A program made the position numbers and the translations under genes. Under the pieces are notes generated by a model. It was not told where the DNA came from and did no database searches. It saw only the letters and a program-made list of their open reading frames with translations. A stretch of 39,380 bases of DNA from Pseudomonas sp. AKS31 (GTDB lineage: Bacteria; Pseudomonadota; Gammaproteobacteria; Pseudomonadales; Pseudomonadaceae), in contig NZ_JAMLFX010000003.1 in the NCBI RefSeq assembly GCF_023634765.1, positions 1 through 39,380 of the forward strand. Direction: 5' to 3'. Below, piece after piece: positions 1-8,984 of the stretch (position 1 is its first letter; the number at the start of each line of letters is the position of its first letter).

Positions 1-80
1 CGACTGCGCCGGAAGTGGGGCGAATTATAGACATCCTGAATCTGCCGTCAACCGTTAATTTCGCTTTTCTTTCAATCACT

Positions 81-110
81 TGCGGATTGGCTAAAAAACA
101 GCCAATCGCA
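81..110 (-). terminator. stem-loop downstream of gcdG
   Basis: An imperfect inverted repeat (GATTGGCT / AGCCAATC, extended by TGCG/CGCA with one bulged base) encloses an A/T run in its loop. It lies about 50 bases past the gcdG stop codon on the minus strand, where a terminator is expected. There is no T tract after the stem, so its strength is uncertain. Confidence 0.35.
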
Positions 111-111
111 G

Positions 112-147
112 CTCTATATAGGAAGAAACCGCTGCGCCTCTATATAG
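112..147. repeat. direct repeat of a palindromic CTCTATATAG motif
   Basis: The 10-base motif CTCTATATAG occurs at 112-121 and 138-147, a 26-base period, and each copy contains the palindrome CTATATAG. Both copies lie between the end of gcdG and the left edge of the window. They may belong to the control region of a gene beyond the edge. Function is unknown. Confidence 0.4.
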
Positions 148-156
148 AAGGAATGT

Positions 157-1377
157 TTACAGCACCCCAGCCGCCTTTAAATCAGCCACCGCACCCACGC
201 CCATCCCCAACACCCGCTGCAAAACGTCCAGCGTATGCTCGCCCAACAAGGGTGGCGCCCGGCGATACTCGACCGGTGTCTGCGACAAACGAATAGGGCT
301 GGCCACCTGAGGCACCATCCCCGCCAATGCATGCGGCATCTCTATTGCTAATCCACGCGCTTTGACCTGAGGATCTTCGAACACCTGCGACAGATCATTG
401 ATCGGCCCGCACGGCACACCCGCCTGCTCCAGCTGAGCAACCCATTCGGCAGTTGTCTTGAACACCGTGGCCTGGCGAATCAAAGGAATCAGCTCCGCTC
501 GGTTCGCCACCCGCAGTTTATTGGTCGCGAACCGCGGATCATCCGCCCACTGCGGTTGCCCCGCCACTTCGGCAAACTTGCGGAACTGCCCGTCATTGCC
601 CACGGTGAGGATGAAATCACCATCAGCCGTAGGAAAATCCTGATAAGGCACGATGTTCGGATGCGCATTGCCCAAGCGTTTCGGTGCATTGCCCGTCGTC
701 AGGTAGTTCATCGCCTGGTTAGCCAGACACGCCACCTGCACATCGAGCAACGCCATATCAATGTGCTGACCACCGCCGTCATGGTCGCGATGTGCCAGTG
801 CTGCGAGAATCGCTACCGTCGAATACAGACCGGTGAGAATATCGGTCAACGCGACACCGACCTTCACCGGTCCGGCGCCTTCATCACCCTCAGGACGCCC
901 GGTCAGGCTCATCAGCCCACCCAAGCCCTGAATCATGAAGTCATAACCCGCGCGCTTGGCATACGGCCCGGTCTGACCAAAACCAGTGATCGAGCAGTAA
1001 ATCAGATCAGGATTGATCGCCTTCAGCGACTCATAATCCAGACCATAAGCCGCGAGTCCACCGACCTTGAAGTTCTCGATGAGAATGTCCGACTTCGCTG
1101 CCAACTCCCGCACCAACTTTTGGCCTTCGGGACGCGTGAAGTCGATGGTCACCGATTGCTTGTTGCGGTTGGCCGACAAGTAGTAAGCCGCTTCCGACGT
1201 GTTTTCGCCATAAGCATCTTTAAGGAAGGGCGGCCCCCAGGCGCGCGTATCATCACCATTGCCCGGGCGCTCGACCTTGATCACTTCGGCACCAAGGTCG
1301 GCAAGGATCTGCCCGGCCCACGGTCCGGCCAATACTCGCGATAAATCCAGTACCCGCAGATGCGACAGCGCGCCCAT
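157..1377 (-). CDS. gcdG: Glutarate CoA-transferase (CaiB/BaiF family III)
   Basis: This 406-residue protein belongs to the class III (CaiB/BaiF) CoA-transferases. Family features include the N-terminal LSRVLAGPWAGQILADLGAEVIKVE region and the GYDFMIQGLGG segment, whose Asp146 is the likely residue forming the acyl-anhydride/CoA intermediate. Beside glutaryl-CoA dehydrogenase it most likely activates glutarate to glutaryl-CoA with succinyl-CoA as donor, in lysine/glutarate catabolism. The start at 1377 was chosen over a start 17 codons upstream, because AGGAGAG sits 5-11 bases before it and family homology begins there. The gcdH stop is only 13 bases upstream, so the two genes form an operon. 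Function by context: likely; family: certain. Confidence 0.93.
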   Translation of the reverse strand: MGALSHLRVLDLSRVLAGPWAGQILADLGAEVIKVERPGNGDDTRAWGPPFLKDAYGENTSEAAYYLSANRNKQSVTIDFTRPEGQKLVRELAAKSDILIENFKVGGLAAYGLDYESLKAINPDLIYCSITGFGQTGPYAKRAGYDFMIQGLGGLMSLTGRPEGDEGAGPVKVGVALTDILTGLYSTVAILAALAHRDHDGGGQHIDMALLDVQVACLANQAMNYLTTGNAPKRLGNAHPNIVPYQDFPTADGDFILTVGNDGQFRKFAEVAGQPQWADDPRFATNKLRVANRAELIPLIRQATVFKTTAEWVAQLEQAGVPCGPINDLSQVFEDPQVKARGLAIEMPHALAGMVPQVASPIRLSQTPVEYRRAPPLLGEHTLDVLQRVLGMGVGAVADLKAAGVL

Positions 1378-1390
1378 GGTCGCTCTCCTG

Positions 1391-2572
1391 TTAATAGAAC
1401 GCTTGCAGGCCGGTTTGCGCACGCCCAAGGATCAGCGCGTGAACGTCGTGAGTGCCTTCATAGGTATTCACCACCTCCAGGTTGACCAGATGACGGGCCA
1501 CGCCGAACTCATCGGAGATGCCGTTACCACCGAGCATGTCGCGCGCCATACGGGCGATATCCAGCGACTTGCCGCACGAGTTGCGCTTCATGATCGAAGT
1601 AATCTCGACCGCAGCAGTGCCCTCATCCTTCATACGACCCAGACGCAGGCAACCTTGCAAGGCCAGAGTGATCTCGGTCTGCATGTCGGCCAGTTTCTTC
1701 TGGATCAGTTGAGTGGCGGCCAGTGGGCGACCGAACTGCTGACGATCGAGGGTGTACTGACGAGCGGTGTGCCAGCAGAACTCAGCGGCACCCAGCGCGC
1801 CCCAGGAAATGCCATAGCGTGCGGAGTTGAGGCAAGTGAACGGCCCTTTCAGACCGCGCACATCCGGGAAGATGTTCTCTTCCGGCACAAAAACGTTGTC
1901 CATGACGATTTCACCAGTGATCGATGCGCGCAGACCGACTTTGCCGTGAATCGCCGGAGCGCTCAGGCCTTTCCAGCCTTTTTCCAGCACGAAGCCACGG
2001 ATGTCGCCGGCATCGTCTTTAGCCCAGACCACAAACACATCGGCGATCGGGCTGTTGGTGATCCACATTTTCGCACCGGTCAGGCTGTAGCCACCATCGA
2101 CCTTACGTGCACGAGTGATCATCGCGCCCGGGTCGGAACCGTGGTTGGGTTCGGTCAGACCGAAGCAGCCGATCCATTCGCCGGAAGCCAGTTTCGGCAG
2201 GTATTTCTGTTTCTGCGCTTCAGTGCCGAACTCGTTGATCGGCACCATCACCAGCGACGACTGCACGCTCATCATCGAGCGGTAGCCGGAGTCGACACGC
2301 TCGACTTCACGGGCAATCAGACCGTAGCTGACATAGTTGAGACCGCTACCACCGTACTGCTCAGGAATGGTCGCGCCCAACAGGCCGACTTCGCCCATCT
2401 CGCGGAAGATCGCCGGATCGGTTTTCTCATGACGGAAGGCTTCAAGAACACGCGGTGCGAGGCTCTGTTGAGCAAACTGCTCGGCGGTGTCGCGGATCAT
2501 GCGCTCCTCTTCGGTGAGCTGTTGATCCAGCAACAGGGGATCGATCCAGTTGAAGCTAGCTTTACCGCCCAT
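1391..2572 (-). CDS. gcdH: Glutaryl-CoA dehydrogenase
   Basis: The 393-residue acyl-CoA dehydrogenase family flavoprotein oxidatively decarboxylates glutaryl-CoA to crotonyl-CoA in the cytoplasm. The FAD/substrate motif [12 protein letters not shown] lies near residues 136-147. The C-terminal [15 protein letters not shown] motif provides the catalytic base Glu372, and an Arg in SGYRSM (about Arg98) matches the substrate-binding arginine of human GCDH. Length is typical of the bacterial enzyme. The start is supported by GAGGA 9-13 bases upstream. It is first in the gcdH-gcdG operon and divergent from the LysR gene gcdR. Confidence 0.97.
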   Translation of the reverse strand: MGGKASFNWIDPLLLDQQLTEEERMIRDTAEQFAQQSLAPRVLEAFRHEKTDPAIFREMGEVGLLGATIPEQYGGSGLNYVSYGLIAREVERVDSGYRSMMSVQSSLVMVPINEFGTEAQKQKYLPKLASGEWIGCFGLTEPNHGSDPGAMITRARKVDGGYSLTGAKMWITNSPIADVFVVWAKDDAGDIRGFVLEKGWKGLSAPAIHGKVGLRASITGEIVMDNVFVPEENIFPDVRGLKGPFTCLNSARYGISWGALGAAEFCWHTARQYTLDRQQFGRPLAATQLIQKKLADMQTEITLALQGCLRLGRMKDEGTAAVEITSIMKRNSCGKSLDIARMARDMLGGNGISDEFGVARHLVNLEVVNTYEGTHDVHALILGRAQTGLQAFY

Positions 2573-2612
2573 GAGTGTGTCCTCGCAAATCGGGTGAATT
2601 AACGTGGCATTG

Positions 2613-2642
2613 ATCCTAGGCGCGGTTCGTCATCGCGGCAAA
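2613..2642 (-). promoter_or_regulatory. Candidate sigma70 promoter of gcdHG
   Basis: On the minus strand TTGCCG (2641-2636) and TAGGAT (2618-2613) are separated by 17 bases, each matching 4 of 6 consensus positions. The implied start, near 2606, gives a leader of about 35 bases before gcdH. The weak boxes fit a promoter that needs an activator. Confidence 0.45.
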
Positions 2643-2647
2643 CGAGG

Positions 2648-2695
2648 ATTTCGCATTCTGTTATGCTAATTTCTCACTCCGAAACGTCGCGAAAT
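2648..2695. promoter_or_regulatory. Candidate GcdR binding region
   Basis: The region has an outer inverted repeat ATTTCGC (2648-2654) / GCGAAAT (2689-2695) and an inner dyad GCAT-N6-ATGC (2653-2666). The inner dyad is centred about 54 bases upstream of the predicted gcdH start, the usual place for a LysR activator site. Assignment to GcdR is inferred from the divergent arrangement. Confidence 0.4.
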
Positions 2696-2730
2696 GCCTT
2701 TTATGCGGCGCATTAGTGAGGTTGACGTAC

Positions 2731-3657
2731 ATGCGCAGAAAGATCCCCAGCACCACCGCCCTGATCAGTTTCGAAGCTGCCGCGCGCCACGAGAGCTTTA
2801 CCCGCGCTGCCGAAGAACTTTCCCTCACCCAAGGCGCCATTTGCCGACAGATCGCCAGCCTTGAGGAGTTCCTCAGCGTGGAACTGTTCCGGCGCTCCCG
2901 ACGTGGGGTAAAGCTGACCGAAGCGGGACTTTCCTACAGCCGCCGGGTCGCGACGCAACTCGATGCGGTCGAGCGTGACACGCTGTCAGTGATGGGCCAG
3001 CAAGGCACCAACGTGATCGAACTGGCGGTGGTGCCGACCTTCGGCACCCAATGGCTACTGCCGCGGCTCAAGGATTTCCAGCTCAAGCACCCGGAAGTCA
3101 CCGTCAATCTGACCAACCGCACCCGACCCTTTCTGTTTGCCGATACCGAATTCGATGCCGCGATCTACTTCGGCGACGCCGATTGGTCCGGTACCGAATC
3201 CCACAGGCTGATGGGCGAGAATCCGATGCCGGTGTGCAGTCCCGCCCTACTCGGCAACAAGACGCATCTGACTGCCGATGAGATTGCCGAGCTACCGCTG
3301 CTACAGCAGACCACGCGCCCTTACGCCTGGCGCCAATGGTTCAACTCGCAACACCTGAATATCCCCCGCGACATGACAGGACCGCGCTACGAGCTATTCT
3401 CCATGCTGGCCCAGGCAGCCATGCACGAAATGGGCATTGCGCTGATTCCACCGTTCCTGATTCAGCGCGAGCTGGCCGAGAAACGCCTGGTGATTGCCAA
3501 TCCGCAGGCGCTCTCCAGTATCAAGGCCTACTACCTGATGATTCCCGAGCGAAAGGTCGAATCGGCGTCATTGAAGGCATTTCGCGACTGGCTGGTGACC
3601 CAGGCACAGAGCTACAGCCTTGAAGGACAAGGCTTACAGCGACAATTAACCCGGTAG
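2731..3657 (+). CDS. gcdR: LysR-family regulator of glutarate catabolism
   Basis: A 308-residue LysR-type transcription factor. The N-terminal winged helix-turn-helix covers about residues 10-65 (FEAAARHESFTRAAEELSLT then the recognition helix in QGAICRQIASLEE). The C-terminal effector-binding domain resembles the GcvA/TrpI subgroup. It is divergent from gcdHG, the arrangement of GcdR in Pseudomonas, where it responds to glutarate and activates gcdHG. The ATG at 2731 was preferred to the in-frame GTG at 2716 because GTGAGG (2716-2721) then serves as its ribosome binding site 9 bases upstream. No clear terminator follows. Confidence 0.9.
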   Translation: MRRKIPSTTALISFEAAARHESFTRAAEELSLTQGAICRQIASLEEFLSVELFRRSRRGVKLTEAGLSYSRRVATQLDAVERDTLSVMGQQGTNVIELAVVPTFGTQWLLPRLKDFQLKHPEVTVNLTNRTRPFLFADTEFDAAIYFGDADWSGTESHRLMGENPMPVCSPALLGNKTHLTADEIAELPLLQQTTRPYAWRQWFNSQHLNIPRDMTGPRYELFSMLAQAAMHEMGIALIPPFLIQRELAEKRLVIANPQALSSIKAYYLMIPERKVESASLKAFRDWLVTQAQSYSLEGQGLQRQLTR

Positions 3658-4063
3658 TCAGGAAAATAAAAGCCCTACAGATATAACTATTTGTCGCAAT
3701 TCCACTTACTGTATCCGAAAGTCGTACAGACGTCCCACAAGCGCCTAAAGACGTGGCTTTGAGCCTTCATGGACGACGCATTACTGTCTATTCACGCCAC
3801 CAATGAGAAATTTTTCCATATTCGGCCAGAATCCTTACAAGGCAAGGCCTGCAAGGGATTGAGCTGGCCACCTGCGACATTCGGTCACGGGATGACTTGT
3901 AGTTAATTTTCCGTCACCCGTCATAATCCCTTGAAGGGCATAAAGTTCGCCTGCAAAATGCCGCGCCCCGCCCTGATTTGGCGGGATCGTGCTGATCGGC
4001 CGCCCCAGTCGCACCATCCGTAGTGCATGGGTTTACTCAATAAGATCACGCAGGAGATTTGAC
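3658..4063 (+). promoter_or_regulatory. Intergenic region with candidate pntAA promoters
   Basis: This 406-base stretch has no credible gene. Two promoter-like pairs face pntAA: TTGAAG (3931-3936) with CAAAAT (3954-3959) at 17 bases, and TTGTAG (3897-3902) with CATAAT (3922-3927) at 19 bases. The leader would be about 100-130 bases. I see no convincing terminator for gcdR. Confidence 0.35.
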
Positions 4064-5185
4064 GTGCACATTGGTGTTCCTCTCGAAACCCAGACCGGTG
4101 AAACACGGGTTGCTGCAACCCCGGAAACCATTAAAAAGCTGATCAGCCAAGGTCATAAGGTCACTGTGCAAACCGGCGCCGGCGTTAAAGCCAGCGTTGT
4201 CGACAGTGCCTATGAAGCGGCAGGCGCGACCATTGGCAGTGCCAATGACGCGTTTGGCGCCGAGCTGATTCTCAAAGTGGTCGCGCCAAGCGATGCCGAA
4301 CTGACGCTGATCAAGCGCGGTGCGGTGCTGGTCGGCATGCTCAACCCGTTCAACAACGAAACCATCGCAAAGATGGCCGAGTGCGGGATTACCGCGTTCG
4401 CCCTCGAAGCGGCACCGCGCACCTCGCGCGCGCAGAGTCTCGATGTGTTGTCGTCGCAGGCGAACATTGCCGGCTATAAGGCGGTGTTGCTGGCCGCTCA
4501 CCATTACCCTCGCTTCATGCCAATGCTGATGACCGCCGCGGGCACCGTGAAAGCGGCGCGCGTGCTGATTCTCGGCGCCGGTGTGGCCGGGTTGCAGGCA
4601 ATTGCCACGGCGAAACGTCTGGGTGCGGTGATCGAAGCGTCCGACGTACGTCCGGCCGTTAAGGAACAGATCGAATCCCTCGGCGCCAAGTTTGTCGACG
4701 TGCCTTACGAGACCGATGAAGAGCGTGAATGCGCCGTCGGTGTCGGCGGTTACGCGCGGCCGATGCCGGCGAGCTGGATGCAGCGTCAGGCGCAGGCAGT
4801 GCACGAACGCGCCAAGCAAGCTGACATTGTCATCACCACCGCGCTGATTCCGGGCCGCAAGGCACCGACGCTGTTGAGCGCGGACACCGTGGCGCAGATG
4901 AAACCGGGCTCGGTGGTCATCGACCTCGCCGCCGCTCAGGGCGGCAACTGCCCGCTGACCGTGGCCGACCAAGTCGTCGTCGAAAATGGCGTGACCATTT
5001 GCGGCCCGACCAACCTGGCCGGTGAAGTCGCAGCAGACGCTTCGGCACTGTACGCGCGCAACCTGCTGGACTTCCTCAAGCTGGTCTTCACCAAAGAAGG
5101 CCAATTCGACGTCAACCTCGAAGACGATATCGTCGCCGCGTGCCTGATGTGCCGCGACGGCCAAGTCATCCGCAAAAACGCCTAA
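4064..5185 (+). CDS. pntAA: NAD(P) transhydrogenase subunit alpha part 1
   Basis: This 373-residue cytoplasmic NAD(H)-binding subunit (domain dI) belongs to the proton-translocating nicotinamide nucleotide transhydrogenase. It has the alanine dehydrogenase/PNT N-terminal domain (HIGVPLETQTGETRVAATPE) and the Rossmann motif GAGVAGLQAIATAKRLGA near residues 168-185. It accepts hydride from NADH for transfer to NADP+ on PntB, driven by the proton gradient. The start is GTG at 4064: CAGGAG lies at 4051-4056 and homology begins there. The frame extends 25 codons upstream without family sequence. First gene of pntAA-pntAB-pntB, with a 15-base gap to pntAB. The alpha subunit is split, as in Rhodospirillum rubrum. 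Confidence 0.96.
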   Translation: MHIGVPLETQTGETRVAATPETIKKLISQGHKVTVQTGAGVKASVVDSAYEAAGATIGSANDAFGAELILKVVAPSDAELTLIKRGAVLVGMLNPFNNETIAKMAECGITAFALEAAPRTSRAQSLDVLSSQANIAGYKAVLLAAHHYPRFMPMLMTAAGTVKAARVLILGAGVAGLQAIATAKRLGAVIEASDVRPAVKEQIESLGAKFVDVPYETDEERECAVGVGGYARPMPASWMQRQAQAVHERAKQADIVITTALIPGRKAPTLLSADTVAQMKPGSVVIDLAAAQGGNCPLTVADQVVVENGVTICGPTNLAGEVAADASALYARNLLDFLKLVFTKEGQFDVNLEDDIVAACLMCRDGQVIRKNA

Positions 5186-5200
5186 GCAGGGATTCAGACG

Positions 5201-5521
5201 ATGGAAGAGCTTATCTCCCCCGGTATCTACAACCTGATCATCTTCGTGCTGGCGATTTATGTCGGTTACCACGTGGTCTGGAACGTTACACCTGCGCTGC
5301 ACACACCGCTGATGGCGGTGACCAACGCGATCTCGGCGATCGTGATCGTCGGCGCCATGCTCGCGGCCGCACTGACCGTCACGCCGTTGGGCAAAACCAT
5401 GGGCACCCTCGCCGTGGCGCTGGCTGCGGTCAACGTATTCGGTGGCTTCCTGGTCACCCGCCGCATGCTTGAAATGTTCAAGAAGAAAGCCCCGAAAGCA
5501 AAAGAAGAGGCGCCGAAGTAA
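5201..5521 (+). CDS. pntAB: NAD(P) transhydrogenase subunit alpha part 2
   Basis: A 106-residue membrane subunit with about three hydrophobic segments: residues 7-27 ([18 protein letters not shown]), 41-62 and 66-88. It ends in a lysine-rich cytoplasmic tail ([13 protein letters not shown]). It corresponds to the C-terminal membrane part of the E. coli alpha subunit and forms part of the proton channel with PntB. Its stop codon overlaps the pntB start (TAATG), so translation is probably coupled. Confidence 0.95.
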   Translation: MEELISPGIYNLIIFVLAIYVGYHVVWNVTPALHTPLMAVTNAISAIVIVGAMLAAALTVTPLGKTMGTLAVALAAVNVFGGFLVTRRMLEMFKKKAPKAKEEAPK

Positions 5522-6954
5522 TGAGCATGAATCTCGTCACGACGCTCTACCTGATCGCGTCGATCTGCTTTATCCAGGCCCTCAAAGGTCTGTCGCACCC
5601 GACTACCTCGCGACGCGGCAACCTGTTCGGCATGCTTGGCATGGCGCTGGCCATTCTGACCACCGTCGGCCTCATCTATAAGTTGGGCGCTGAGCTGGCG
5701 ACGGCCGGTATCGGTTACGTGATCGTCGGCCTGCTGGTCGGCGGCACTGCCGGTTCGATCATGGCCAAACGCGTTGAAATGACCAAGATGCCGGAACTGG
5801 TTGCCTTCATGCACAGCATGATCGGCCTCGCGGCGGTGTTCATTGCTATCGCTGCGGTGGTTGAGCCGCAATCGTTGGGTATCGTTAAACAGCTGGGCGA
5901 CTCGATCCCGGCGGGCAACCGTCTGGAGCTGTTCCTCGGCGCTGCGATCGGTGCGATCACCTTCTCCGGTTCGGTGATTGCGTTCGGCAAGCTCTCGGGC
6001 AAGTACAAGTTCCGCCTGTTCCAGGGCGCACCGGTACAGTTTGCCGGTCAGCACAAGCTCAACGCGGTGCTGGGCCTGGCGACACTGGTACTCGGCCTGA
6101 CCTTCATGTTCACCGGCAACCTCACGGCGTTCGCGCTGATGCTGGCGCTGGCGTTCGTGATGGGCGTGCTGATCATCATCCCGATCGGCGGCGCGGACAT
6201 GCCGGTGGTGGTGTCGATGCTCAACAGCTATTCGGGCTGGGCAGCGGCCGGTATTGGCTTCTCGCTGAACAACTCGATGCTGATCATTGCCGGTTCGCTG
6301 GTGGGTTCGAGCGGTGCGATCCTCTCGTACATCATGTGCAAGGCGATGAACCGTTCCTTCTTTAATGTATTGCTCGGCGGCTTCGGCAATACGGCCGATG
6401 CAGGCCCTGCCGGTGCGAAAGAAGCACGTCCGGTGAAATCCGGTTCTGCCGATGATGCGACCTTCCTGCTGACCAACGCGGACACCGTGATCATCGTGCC
6501 GGGCTACGGCTTGGCGGTTGCACGTGCGCAGCACGCCTTAAAAGAGTTGACCGAGAAGCTGACTCACCGCGGCGTGACCGTGAAGTACGCGATCCACCCG
6601 GTAGCCGGCCGTATGCCTGGCCACATGAACGTTCTGCTCGCCGAGGCCGAAGTGCCTTACGACCAGGTGTTTGAGATGGAAGACATCAACTCCGAGTTCG
6701 GCCAGGCTGACGTGGTGCTGGTGCTCGGCGCGAACGACGTGGTCAACCCGGCCGCAAAGAACGATCCGAAATCGCCGATTGCCGGCATGCCGATTCTCGA
6801 AGCGTTCAAGGCCAAGACCATCATCGTCAACAAGCGCTCGATGGCCAGCGGTTATGCCGGTCTGGACAACGAGCTGTTCTATCTGGACAAGACCATGATG
6901 GTGTTCGGCGACGCGAAGAAAGTCATCGAAGACATGGTTAAAGCGGTCGAGTAA
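5521..6954 (+). CDS. pntB: NAD(P) transhydrogenase subunit beta
   Basis: The 477-residue subunit has an N-terminal domain of about nine transmembrane helices (residues 5-265) and a cytoplasmic NADP(H)-binding domain dIII. The latter includes VIIVPGYGLAVARAQHAL (about 325-342), HPVAGRMPGHMNVLLAEA and VLVLGANDVVNPAA. It completes the PntAA/AB/B complex, which uses proton entry to make NADPH from NADH. The start overlaps the pntAB stop by one base, and a strong terminator follows 19 bases after the gene. Confidence 0.97.
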   Translation: MSMNLVTTLYLIASICFIQALKGLSHPTTSRRGNLFGMLGMALAILTTVGLIYKLGAELATAGIGYVIVGLLVGGTAGSIMAKRVEMTKMPELVAFMHSMIGLAAVFIAIAAVVEPQSLGIVKQLGDSIPAGNRLELFLGAAIGAITFSGSVIAFGKLSGKYKFRLFQGAPVQFAGQHKLNAVLGLATLVLGLTFMFTGNLTAFALMLALAFVMGVLIIIPIGGADMPVVVSMLNSYSGWAAAGIGFSLNNSMLIIAGSLVGSSGAILSYIMCKAMNRSFFNVLLGGFGNTADAGPAGAKEARPVKSGSADDATFLLTNADTVIIVPGYGLAVARAQHALKELTEKLTHRGVTVKYAIHPVAGRMPGHMNVLLAEAEVPYDQVFEMEDINSEFGQADVVLVLGANDVVNPAAKNDPKSPIAGMPILEAFKAKTIIVNKRSMASGYAGLDNELFYLDKTMMVFGDAKKVIEDMVKAVE

Positions 6955-6972
6955 TTCCCCGCTGCAAGACCA

Positions 6973-6999
6973 AACGCCCCGACAAGTCGGGGCGTTTTT
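6973..6999 (+). terminator. Rho-independent terminator of the pnt operon
   Basis: The stem ACGCCCCGAC / GTCGGGGCG closes on an AA loop and is followed by TTTTT. This is a textbook intrinsic terminator directly after pntB. Confidence 0.9.
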
Positions 7000-7168
7000 G
7001 TTTGCGCAAAACGTCGGACAATTTGCCGCGTTGTTGCAGATCCGGTAACGGTGTTTTACTTGAAACCCGCTGAATAGAAGCCTCGTTTGCGACCTTGGTA
7101 GCGGGACAGGCGCCCGACAAATTCACTAGACTGCGCATCCTGCTACTCGTTGCCCGAGATAATAATCC

Positions 7169-8662
7169 ATGTACCGTGACCGTATTCGCCTGCCTTCGTT
7201 GTTGGATAAAGTGATGAGCGCTGCCGACGCCGCCGCTTTGATTGAGGACGGCATGACCGTCGGCATGAGCGGTTTCACCCGCGCCGGCGAAGCCAAAGCC
7301 GTTCCCCACGCACTGGCCGAGCGGGCCAAGGTCACACCGCTGAAGATCAGCCTGATGACCGGCGCCAGCCTGGGCAACGACCTCGACAAGCAATTGACCG
7401 AAGCCGGCGTACTGTCGCGGCGCATGCCGTTCCAGGTCGACAGCACCTTGCGCAAGGCGATCAACGCCGGCGAAGTCATGTTCATCGACCAGCATCTGTC
7501 GGAAACCGTCGAGCAACTGCGCAACCAGCAGCTGAAACTGCCGGACATCGCAGTCATCGAAGCCGTTGCCATCACCGAGCAAGGCCACATCGTGCCGACC
7601 ACCTCGGTGGGCAACTCGGCGAGCTTTGCAATATTCGCCAAACAAGTGATCGTCGAGATCAACCTGGCGCACAACGCCAACCTCGAAGGCCTGCATGACA
7701 TCTATATCCCGACTTACCGCCCGACGCGCACGCCGATCCCGCTGGTAAAAGTCGACGACCGCATTGGCAGCACGGCGATTCCGATTCCGCCGGAGAAGAT
7801 TGTCGCCATCGTTATCACCCAGCAGTCGGATTCGCCGTCCACCGTGTCGACTCCGGATGTCGACACCAACGCCATCGCCGAGCACCTGATCACTTTCTTC
7901 AAGCAGGAAGTCGACGCCGGTCGCATGACCAACAAGCTCGGCCCGTTGCAGGCCGGGATCGGTAACATCGCCAATGCGGTGATGTGCGGCCTTATCGATT
8001 CGCCGTTCGAAGACCTGACCATGTACTCCGAGGTGCTGCAGGACTCGACGTTCGACCTGATCGATGCGGGCAAGCTGAGCTTTGCCTCGGGCAGCTCGAT
8101 CACCCTGTCGGAGCGGCGCAACAGCGACGTGTTCGGCAACCTGGAGAAGTACAAGGACAAACTCATACTGCGTCCGCAGGAGATCTCCAACCATCCGGAA
8201 GTCGTGCGCCGTCTCGGCATCATTGGCATCAACACAGCGCTGGAGTTTGACATCTACGGCAACGTCAACTCCACGCACGTTTGTGGCACGCGGATGATGA
8301 ACGGCATCGGTGGTTCCGGCGACTTCGCACGCAACGCGCATTTGGCGGTGTTTGTGACTAAATCAATCGCCAAGGGCGGCGCGATTTCCAGCGTGGTGCC
8401 GATGGTCAGCCACGTTGACCATACCGAGCATGACGTCGACATTCTGGTGACCGAAGTGGGTCTGGCCGATTTGCGCGGTCTGGCGCCACGGGAGCGTGCG
8501 CGGGTGATCATCGATAACTGTGTGCACCCGGATTTCCGTCAAGCGCTAAATGATTACTTCACCAAGGCCTGTGCAATCGGGGGCCACACCCCGCACATCC
8601 TGCGTGAAGCGCTCAGCTGGCACATGAACCTGGAAGAAACCGGGCGCATGCTTGCGGTGTAA
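7169..8662 (+). CDS. Acetyl-CoA hydrolase / succinyl-CoA:acetate CoA-transferase family
   Basis: A 497-residue class I CoA-transferase of the Ach1/AarC (SCACT) type. The N-terminal half carries GMTVGMSGFTRAGEAKAVP. The C-terminal half carries YSEVLQDSTFDLIDAGKL, in which Glu288 aligns with the glutamate that forms the covalent CoA thioester in AarC. The GIGNIANAV motif precedes it and HVCGTRMMNGIGGSGDFARNA follows. The likely role is moving CoA between succinyl-CoA and acetate; many members are named acetyl-CoA hydrolase without proof. The gene stands alone, with the pnt terminator before it and its own hairpin after. The ribosome binding site is weak (CGAGA). The exact substrate is not fixed by sequence. 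Confidence 0.9.
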   Translation: MYRDRIRLPSLLDKVMSAADAAALIEDGMTVGMSGFTRAGEAKAVPHALAERAKVTPLKISLMTGASLGNDLDKQLTEAGVLSRRMPFQVDSTLRKAINAGEVMFIDQHLSETVEQLRNQQLKLPDIAVIEAVAITEQGHIVPTTSVGNSASFAIFAKQVIVEINLAHNANLEGLHDIYIPTYRPTRTPIPLVKVDDRIGSTAIPIPPEKIVAIVITQQSDSPSTVSTPDVDTNAIAEHLITFFKQEVDAGRMTNKLGPLQAGIGNIANAVMCGLIDSPFEDLTMYSEVLQDSTFDLIDAGKLSFASGSSITLSERRNSDVFGNLEKYKDKLILRPQEISNHPEVVRRLGIIGINTALEFDIYGNVNSTHVCGTRMMNGIGGSGDFARNAHLAVFVTKSIAKGGAISSVVPMVSHVDHTEHDVDILVTEVGLADLRGLAPRERARVIIDNCVHPDFRQALNDYFTKACAIGGHTPHILREALSWHMNLEETGRMLAV

Positions 8663-8673
8663 TTCACCTAGAT

Positions 8674-8713
8674 AAACCGCTGGCGCAAACACAGTTTTGC
8701 CCCAGCGGGTTTT
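8674..8713 (+). terminator. Terminator of the CoA-transferase gene
   Basis: The stem CCGCTGG (8677-8683) / CCAGCGG (8702-8708) is extended inside by GCAAA/TTTGC pairing and followed by GTTTT. It lies 11 bases past the stop codon. Confidence 0.7.
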
Positions 8714-8730
8714 GGCACACCTCCAGCCCG

Positions 8731-8901
8731 ACAAAAACTGTACTGCTGTACCGGTCTTTTCCTACAGCAATCACCTACGACTCTGATCAAATTGAGCTGA
8801 AATGCACCACTTTAGTGCAGACAGGTACAGTTTGTTCAATTTTGACCCGTACACCCCCTATAAACAGTTAACTGGTCACTCACAATACAGTTGAACTGTA
8901 T
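8731..8901 (+). promoter_or_regulatory. Repeat-rich control region of the first DUF1127 gene
   Basis: This non-coding stretch contains CTGTAC at 8738-8743 and 8746-8751 (direct repeat, 8-base period), GTGCAG at 8815-8820, GTACAG at 8825-8830 and GTACAC at 8849-8854. It also holds a perfect 17-base palindrome, ATACAGTT-G-AACTGTAT, at 8885-8901. A possible promoter is TTCAAT (8835-8840) with TATAAA (8859-8864), spacing 18. The palindrome would then lie in the transcribed leader. The layout suggests several binding sites for one regulator, which is not identified here. Confidence 0.55.
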
Positions 8902-8984
8902 CTAGAGAGACTAGGCAAACGAGAGGATCATGGGCACCAGTCAAACCACTACCTGATCCCGCCACAAGCGGAAGGATGTCAACC

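Noticed and set aside
556..1344. A 262-codon plus-strand frame within gcdG
   Set aside because: It is a shadow of the CoA-transferase gene, with no recognisable motif.
8701..8730. A TGGCAC sequence resembling a sigma54 -24 element
   Set aside because: There is no TTGC-type -12 element at the required spacing, and it overlaps the terminator of the preceding gene.
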